Source: Prochlorococcus sp. AG-402-O16
GTDB taxonomy: Bacteria; Cyanobacteriota; Cyanobacteriia; PCC-6307; Cyanobiaceae
Assembly (NCBI GenBank): GCA_003216415.1
Contig: QCIY01000009.1
Span: forward strand, 17,645-81,644
Reading direction: 5' to 3'
DNA: 64,000 nucleotides
Below, piece by piece: positions 58,089 to 64,000 of the stretch. The translations under genes were made by a program, and so were the position numbers. The stretch's first letter is position 1, and every line of letters starts with the position of its first letter. Under the pieces are notes generated by a model that saw only the letters and a program-made list of their open reading frames with translations, was not told the DNA's origin and searched no databases.

Positions 58089-59375
58089 ATGAAGATAATA
58101 AATAATAAAAAAGAAGCTATCCAAGAACTAAAAAGAATTTCTAATAGAACTAATATAGAGAACAATAACAAGGTAAATGTATTAGTAGAAGAAATTCTTC
58201 AAGAGGTAAAAATTTTTGGCGATGTAGCTGTAGAAAAATATACAAAAAAATTTGATGGTTTCAATCCTAACCCAATGCAAGTTAGCGAGAAAGATTTAAA
58301 GAATGCATGGGATGAAATTGATAGTAATTTAAAGCAATCACTTGAGGCAGCCCATAAAAGAATTAAAAAATTTCATGAAAAAGAAATTCCATCATCCTTC
58401 ACTATAGAAGGTGAACATGGTGATAAAGTTCAAAGGAGATGGAGACCAGTAAAAAATGCAGGAATTTATATACCTGGAGGTAGAGCTGCTTATCCAAGTA
58501 CTGTATTAATGAATGCGATACCTGCGAAAGTGGCAGGAGTAAAAGAAATCATCATGGTATCTCCTGGAAATACAGAAGGGAAGATAAACAAAACTGTGTT
58601 AGCTGCAGCGCACTTATCAGGAATAAATAAAGTTTTTAGAATTGGGGGAGCTCAAGCAATTGGTGCTTTAGCGTTTGGCACAAAACAAATCGATAAAGTT
58701 GATGTTATCTCAGGTCCAGGCAATATCTATGTAACTACTGCTAAAAAACTGATTTATGGCTCTACAGGAATTGATTCCTTAGCTGGTCCAAGTGAAATTT
58801 TAATTATTGCAGATGAAAGCGCTGAAAGTAGCCATATTGCCTCTGACTTACTAGCACAAGCAGAACATGATCCTTTAGCTTCGTCAATACTTCTGACTAC
58901 ATCAAAAGAGCAAGCTAAAGAAGTTTTAGAAGACCTTTATATAAAAATAGATGATCATCCAAGAAAAGAAATTTGCATGCAATCAATAAAAAATTGGGGA
59001 TTAATTGCTATTTGCGAAAATAATGAATCATGTATTGAACTAAGCAATAACTTTGCTCCAGAGCACTTAGAAATTTTAGCTTTTGATCCAAAAAAGATTC
59101 TAGAAGGTATTGAGAATGCAGGGGCAATATTTTTAGGAAAATGGACGCCTGAAGCTGTGGGCGATTACCTGGCTGGACCAAATCATACTTTACCCACATC
59201 AGGAAATTCAAGATTTAGTGGTTCTTTAGGAGTAGAAACTTTTATGAAAAACACTTCAATAATTGAATTCAATGAAGAAAGTCTAAGAGTTAATAGTCTT
59301 GATATTATTAACCTTGCTAAAAGTGAGGGGTTACATAGTCATGCTAATTCAGTACAAATAAGATTTAAAAATTAG
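58089..59375 (+). CDS. hisD: histidinol dehydrogenase
   Basis: This 428-residue zinc enzyme oxidises histidinol to histidine in two NAD-dependent steps. Signatures are the [16 protein letters not shown] region (about 129-144), [14 protein letters not shown], and the zinc/catalytic residues in [13 protein letters not shown] and [11 protein letters not shown]. The family start is the ATG at 58089; an in-frame TTG at 58083 is weaker. It converges with rpiA, and the two stops share TTAG at 59372-59375. Confidence 0.97.
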   Translation: MKIINNKKEAIQELKRISNRTNIENNNKVNVLVEEILQEVKIFGDVAVEKYTKKFDGFNPNPMQVSEKDLKNAWDEIDSNLKQSLEAAHKRIKKFHEKEIPSSFTIEGEHGDKVQRRWRPVKNAGIYIPGGRAAYPSTVLMNAIPAKVAGVKEIIMVSPGNTEGKINKTVLAAAHLSGINKVFRIGGAQAIGALAFGTKQIDKVDVISGPGNIYVTTAKKLIYGSTGIDSLAGPSEILIIADESAESSHIASDLLAQAEHDPLASSILLTTSKEQAKEVLEDLYIKIDDHPRKEICMQSIKNWGLIAICENNESCIELSNNFAPEHLEILAFDPKKILEGIENAGAIFLGKWTPEAVGDYLAGPNHTLPTSGNSRFSGSLGVETFMKNTSIIEFNEESLRVNSLDIINLAKSEGLHSHANSVQIRFKN

Positions 59376-60085
59376 TCAACTTTTGAGGGTGAGTAAACAA
59401 CTGGAATATCATTTTCAATTTTACCAACCAATACTTTATCTGTAAGATCAACAAATAATCCGTTTTCTAATACCCCAGGAATATTATTAATAGTTATTTC
59501 GATGTCTTTTGGATTCTTAATACCACCATCAAATAATACGTCTAAGATTAAGTTACCCTGGTCAGTAACTATTGGGCCAGCTTTTTTTGTAGCCATTCTT
59601 AAAGTAGAATTACCATTCATTTCTGAAATCACATCCTGAACTTGCTTCCAAGCGTTTGGCAGGACCTCTACAGGTAAAGGAAAAGTATGATTTAGGTTTC
59701 GTACTAATTTAGTTTCGTCTACAACAATCAACAATTTATTAGCTTTGGATGCTACTAACTTTTCTCTAACATGGCATGCTCCTCCCCCTTTTATTAATTG
59801 AAATCCAGGATCAACTTCATCTGCTCCATCAATGGCCAAATCGATTTGAGAAACAGAAGCTAAATCAATAAGGGGGATTTCGAGTTGGAGTGCTAAGACT
59901 TCTGACTGAAATGAAGTTGCAACACCTTTAATATTTTTTAACTCTCCAGTACGAATTTCATCTGCAAGACTTTTTATCATAAGAGCAGCTGTAGATCCAG
60001 ATCCTAATCCGAGTATCATGTTACTCTTTACTTCCTTAATTGCTGCATCAGCAACTATTTGTTTCATTTGAGTTTGTGAATCCAA
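59372..60085 (-). CDS. rpiA: ribose-5-phosphate isomerase A
   Basis: This 237-residue enzyme interconverts ribose 5-phosphate and ribulose 5-phosphate in the Calvin and pentose phosphate pathways. GLGSGSTA (26-33), [11 protein letters not shown] and [11 protein letters not shown] carry the phosphate-binding and catalytic residues. The start is the TTG at 60085; an ATG six codons later (60067) is an alternative that would leave the fold intact. It overlaps hisD by four bases at the 3' end. Confidence 0.96.
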   Translation of the reverse strand: MDSQTQMKQIVADAAIKEVKSNMILGLGSGSTAALMIKSLADEIRTGELKNIKGVATSFQSEVLALQLEIPLIDLASVSQIDLAIDGADEVDPGFQLIKGGGACHVREKLVASKANKLLIVVDETKLVRNLNHTFPLPVEVLPNAWKQVQDVISEMNGNSTLRMATKKAGPIVTDQGNLILDVLFDGGIKNPKDIEITINNIPGVLENGLFVDLTDKVLVGKIENDIPVVYSPSKVD

Positions 60086-60131
60086 AATCTTTTTTTCTAT
60101 GTTTATAGATTATTAAATTTCAACGGATGAT

Positions 60132-61262
<1,131 letters not shown>

Positions 61263-61420
61263 TTATCTAATTGTTTGTGAACTTTTGAAGTAAATCTAAT
61301 TGAAGAAATATATTATTGTTGTTTTTTTGTTTACATCCATAAAATACAAATTTCCATATGTTTTATGTAAAAACTTTCTTATGTGTGAAAATAATTTTAA
61401 ATAAATTTATATAATTAAAA

Positions 61421-61888
61421 TTGAACAAAGAAAATAAAAGTAAATTAGAAATCCTATTAAAAAAAGTCTCAAATGATTGGGATTTTCAAATCTGTAGTAT
61501 AAATATAAAAACCAACCAAAATCCAATTGTCATTGAAATCATTATAAAAAAAACTAATGGAGATGATATTTCATTAGATGATTGTGCGCTATTTAATACT
61601 CCAGCATCTGAGGAAATAGAAAAATCAAATCTTTTAAATTGTTCATATGTGTTAGAAATTAGTAGTCAAGGGGTCAGTGATGAATTAACCTCAGAAAGAG
61701 ACTTCAAAACTTTTAAGGGTTTTCCAGTTAATGTTGAGTTAAACCAAAAGAATTCAAAAATAAAATTTCTGAATGGTTTACTTCATGAAAAGTCTAAAGA
61801 TTATTTAGCCATTAACATAAAAGGTAGGATAAAAAAAATCCCTTTTGATGAAGTACTAAGGATTAATCTTTGTACATTTAAAGATTAA
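61421..61888 (+). CDS. rimP: ribosome maturation factor RimP
   Basis: This 155-residue protein assists late 30S assembly. The alpha/beta N-terminal half contains [18 protein letters not shown] near 52-69 and [14 protein letters not shown] (77-90), the family's E-SPG-like region with Gln-Gly instead of Pro-Gly. The C-terminal Sm-like half ends with [11 protein letters not shown]. The start must be the TTG at 61421, because the frame has no early ATG or GTG. It begins the conserved rimP-nusA-ylxR-infB cluster. Confidence 0.9.
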   Translation: MNKENKSKLEILLKKVSNDWDFQICSINIKTNQNPIVIEIIIKKTNGDDISLDDCALFNTPASEEIEKSNLLNCSYVLEISSQGVSDELTSERDFKTFKGFPVNVELNQKNSKIKFLNGLLHEKSKDYLAINIKGRIKKIPFDEVLRINLCTFKD

Positions 61889-61925
61889 TTATTTTTCAAC
61901 CATTATTCAATTTTTCCCATCATAG

Positions 61926-63329
61926 ATGGCTTTAGTTATTCTCCCAGGCTTAAACAATCTTATTGAAGACATTAGTGAGGAAAAAAAGTTACCTCCTAAT
62001 ATCGTTGAAGCAGCCTTGCGCGAAGCTTTATTAAAAGGATACGAAAAATATAGAAGAACTTTCTACATAGGAGTTAACGAAGATCCATTTGATGAAGAAT
62101 ATTTTAGTAATTTTGATGTTGGATTAGATCTAGATGAAGAAGGTTATAGAGTATTATCGAGTAAAATAATTGTTGAAGAAGTTGAGAGCGAGGATCATCA
62201 AATATCTCTATTAGAAGTTAAACAAGTTGCTGATGATGCTCAAATAGGTGACACAGTTGTTTTAGACGTCACTCCAGAAAAAGAGGATTTTGGTCGAATG
62301 GCTGCTTCAACAACAAAGCAAGTTTTAGCCCAAAAATTAAGAGATCAACAACGAAAAATGATCCAAGAAGAATTCGCTGATTTAGAGGATCCTGTTCTAA
62401 CCGCAAGAGTTATAAGATTTGAAAGGCAATCAGTAATAATGGGAGTAAGTTCGGGTATTGGTAGACCTGAAGTAGAGGCAGAACTTCCCAAGAGAGACCA
62501 ATTACCAAATGATAACTATAGAGCAAATGCAACTTTCAAGGTATTTTTGAAAGAAGTTAGCGAAATAGCTAGAAAAGGACCACAACTTTTTGTAAGTAGA
62601 GCTAATGCTGGTTTAGTGGTTTATTTGTTTGAAAATGAGGTGCCAGAAATCCAAGAGGGCACAGTAAAGATTGTTGCAGTTTCAAGAGAAGCAAACCCAC
62701 CCTCAAGAGCTGTTGGTCCGAGAACAAAGGTAGCAGTAGATAGTGTCGAAAAAGAAGTTGACCCTGTCGGCGCTTGCATTGGCGCTAGAGGAGCAAGAAT
62801 TCAACAGGTAGTTAATGAATTAAGAGGAGAAAAAATTGATGTTATTAAATGGTCTTCTGATCCGATACAGTATATTTTAAACTCTTTAAGCCCTGCAAAA
62901 GTAGATTTGGTACGACTGGTTGACCCTGAAGGACAGCATGCACACGTATTAGTTCCTCCTGATCAATTAAGTCTTGCAATTGGTAGGGAAGGTCAAAATG
63001 TCAGACTTGCAGCAAGATTAACTGGTTGGAAGATTGATGTTAAAAATTCACATGAATACGATCAAGAAGTAGAAGATGCAGCAGTCTCTCAATTAATTAT
63101 TCAAAGGGAAGATGAAGAGAATCTCCAAAGAGAAGCTGAGCTTAGATTAGAAGCAGAACAAGCGGAACGAGCAGCAGAAGATGCAAGATTAAGAGAGCTT
63201 TATCCCCTTCCTGAAGATGATCAAGAATATGGGGAAGAGCAATATGATGGGGAACCCTTCTCAGATAATGATCAATCAGAGACTTTCCAAGATAATGAAC
63301 TCCCTGCTAACGAGGAGAGAAAACGGTGA
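61926..63329 (+). CDS. nusA: transcription factor NusA
   Basis: This 467-residue elongation factor modulates pausing, termination and antitermination. It shows the N-terminal polymerase-binding domain (about 1-120), an S1 domain (about 130-205) and two KH domains with GACIGARGARIQQV and LAIGREGQNVRLAARLTGW. The C-terminal acidic repeats of the enterobacterial protein are replaced by an acidic, Glu/Asp-rich tail (about 390-467). Its stop overlaps the ylxR start by one base. Confidence 0.96.
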   Translation: MALVILPGLNNLIEDISEEKKLPPNIVEAALREALLKGYEKYRRTFYIGVNEDPFDEEYFSNFDVGLDLDEEGYRVLSSKIIVEEVESEDHQISLLEVKQVADDAQIGDTVVLDVTPEKEDFGRMAASTTKQVLAQKLRDQQRKMIQEEFADLEDPVLTARVIRFERQSVIMGVSSGIGRPEVEAELPKRDQLPNDNYRANATFKVFLKEVSEIARKGPQLFVSRANAGLVVYLFENEVPEIQEGTVKIVAVSREANPPSRAVGPRTKVAVDSVEKEVDPVGACIGARGARIQQVVNELRGEKIDVIKWSSDPIQYILNSLSPAKVDLVRLVDPEGQHAHVLVPPDQLSLAIGREGQNVRLAARLTGWKIDVKNSHEYDQEVEDAAVSQLIIQREDEENLQREAELRLEAEQAERAAEDARLRELYPLPEDDQEYGEEQYDGEPFSDNDQSETFQDNELPANEERKR

Positions 63330-63607
63330 TGAAACAAAACCCTGTTATGCGTATATGTATTTCATGTAGAAAAACATATGACAGGAAAAATCTTTTAAAG
63401 ATTACCAAAGATAATAAGCAAGGCATCATGCTTCAAAAAGGAATGGGTCGTTCAGCTTACATTTGCAAATCAAAAAAGTGTTATTCAGATTCAAAGATCA
63501 AAAAAAAGCTTCAAAAAGCTTTAAAAACATATTTAGAACCTGAATTTATTGATATTTTTGAAAAAGAAATTGCAAGCTATTATGACTATTCCAATAAGGG
63601 AATATAA
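63329..63607 (+). CDS. ylxR: YlxR (DUF448) RNA-binding protein
   Basis: This 92-residue protein is of the YlxR family. It has the CISCRKTYDRKNLLKI motif (10-25) and GRSAYICKSKKCYSDSKIKK after it, which form a compact basic fold. A Bacillus homologue has been reported to modulate RNase P activity and bind RNA. The ATG at 63329 overlaps the nusA stop (TGATG). An upstream GTG three bases earlier is less likely. Confidence 0.92.
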   Translation: MKQNPVMRICISCRKTYDRKNLLKITKDNKQGIMLQKGMGRSAYICKSKKCYSDSKIKKKLQKALKTYLEPEFIDIFEKEIASYYDYSNKGI

Positions 63608-63654
63608 TTAAATTAAATTTATTTTTAATTTCAAAAGAGTAAAAAACAGATTAA

Positions 63655-64000
63655 ATGACCATCAGAGATAAAATCAGAATTTATGAACTTTCCAGAGACT
63701 TAAATCTGGAAAATAAAGATATACTGGATGCTGCTCAAAAACTTTCAATTTCTGTCAAAAGTCATAGTAGCTCTATCACAGTAGAAGATGCACAAAAGAT
63801 TAAAAGTCTTATTAATACAAAAAATTCAGATAAAAAAATACTTTCTATTAATAAACCTTCAATTAAAAGAGAGAATTACAAACAAAAGAAAGAGGATAAA
63901 TCTCTTAACGCCCTTTCCATAAAAGGGTCACCTCTAAAAGACAATTCAAACAAAAAGTCATTACTAAAAAAACCTCTTAATAAGCCTGAGAGTCCAAATA
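63655..64000 (+). CDS. infB: translation initiation factor IF-2, N-terminal part
   Basis: The ATG at 63655 opens a frame that is still open at the window end (115 codons seen). The start, [20 protein letters not shown], followed by [19 protein letters not shown], is the IF2_N helical module of IF-2. A Lys/Ser/Asn-rich linker follows, as expected before the GTPase domain, which lies outside the window. Position after nusA and ylxR confirms the identity. Confidence 0.93.
   Translation, partial: MTIRDKIRIYELSRDLNLENKDILDAAQKLSISVKSHSSSITVEDAQKIKSLINTKNSDKKILSINKPSIKRENYKQKKEDKSLNALSIKGSPLKDNSNKKSLLKKPLNKPESPN

Overview
The window is a gene-dense, strongly AT-rich stretch of a picocyanobacterial chromosome, almost certainly Prochlorococcus and probably a high-light-adapted ecotype. 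The evidence is the split RNA polymerase subunits rpoC1 and rpoC2, a split ATP synthase locus (beta/epsilon apart from the rest), the plastid/cyanobacterial ribosomal protein PSRP-3, Ycf35, a high-light-inducible protein gene, system II cytochrome c biogenesis genes, very low G+C (about one third by eye, not computed) and intergenic gaps that are often a few bases. I saw no transposase, integrase, phage gene, CRISPR array, rRNA or tRNA. This is core genome rather than an island.

Layout. 1-4.9 kb: LOG-family protein, EVE-domain protein, small conserved proteins, rpoZ, a divergent Hsp70-like protein and pyrR. 5-11.6 kb: gpmI, secG, the groES-groEL operon, atpD-atpC and PSRP-3. 11.7-17.8 kb: a 52-residue small protein, pepP, and a tight operon of a CNNM/CBS membrane protein, a dynamin-like GTPase, nadD and nadE. 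17.8-25.2 kb: the main ATP synthase operon (atpI-B-E-F'-F-H-A-G, minus strand) followed by a [2Fe-2S] ferredoxin, a 63-residue protein and a DUF3326 protein. 25.4-30.7 kb: ftsW, ccdA-ccs1, queF, a small protein gene ahead of glnB (PII), and tlyA. 31-36.4 kb: purB, fumC and a Ski2-like helicase. 36.6-41.1 kb: biotin operon bioF-bioK-bioC-bioD-bioA. 41.2-45.9 kb: DUF3143, a membrane J-protein, rsmG, then a four-gene redox-looking operon (DUF2997, Ycf35, ferredoxin, aldo/keto reductase) and a HEAT-repeat protein with a tiny membrane protein. 46-57.9 kb: rlmN, hli, rpoC2, rpoC1, rpoB, a TatD-family nuclease and rpsT. 58-64 kb: hisD, rpiA, an HtrA protease, and the rimP-nusA-ylxR-infB translation/transcription cluster, with infB cut by the window end.

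The genes serve energy conservation (ATP synthase, c-type cytochrome assembly), transcription and translation, protein folding, and cofactor synthesis (NAD, biotin, queuosine). Many convergent neighbours abut or share stop-codon bases, so transcript ends must often lie inside the opposing gene.

No clearly novel defence or mobile system is visible. The observations most worth checking are: a 16-base match to the cyanobacterial light/heat K-box upstream of groES; a pair of perfect cyanobacterial-type DnaA boxes beside an A/T tract in the longest gene-free gap; the ferredoxin-containing tail of the ATP synthase operon; the DUF2997-Ycf35-ferredoxin-AKR operon with a palindrome just before its first start codon; Phe at the PII position normally occupied by Tyr51; and several small proteins that are easily missed.
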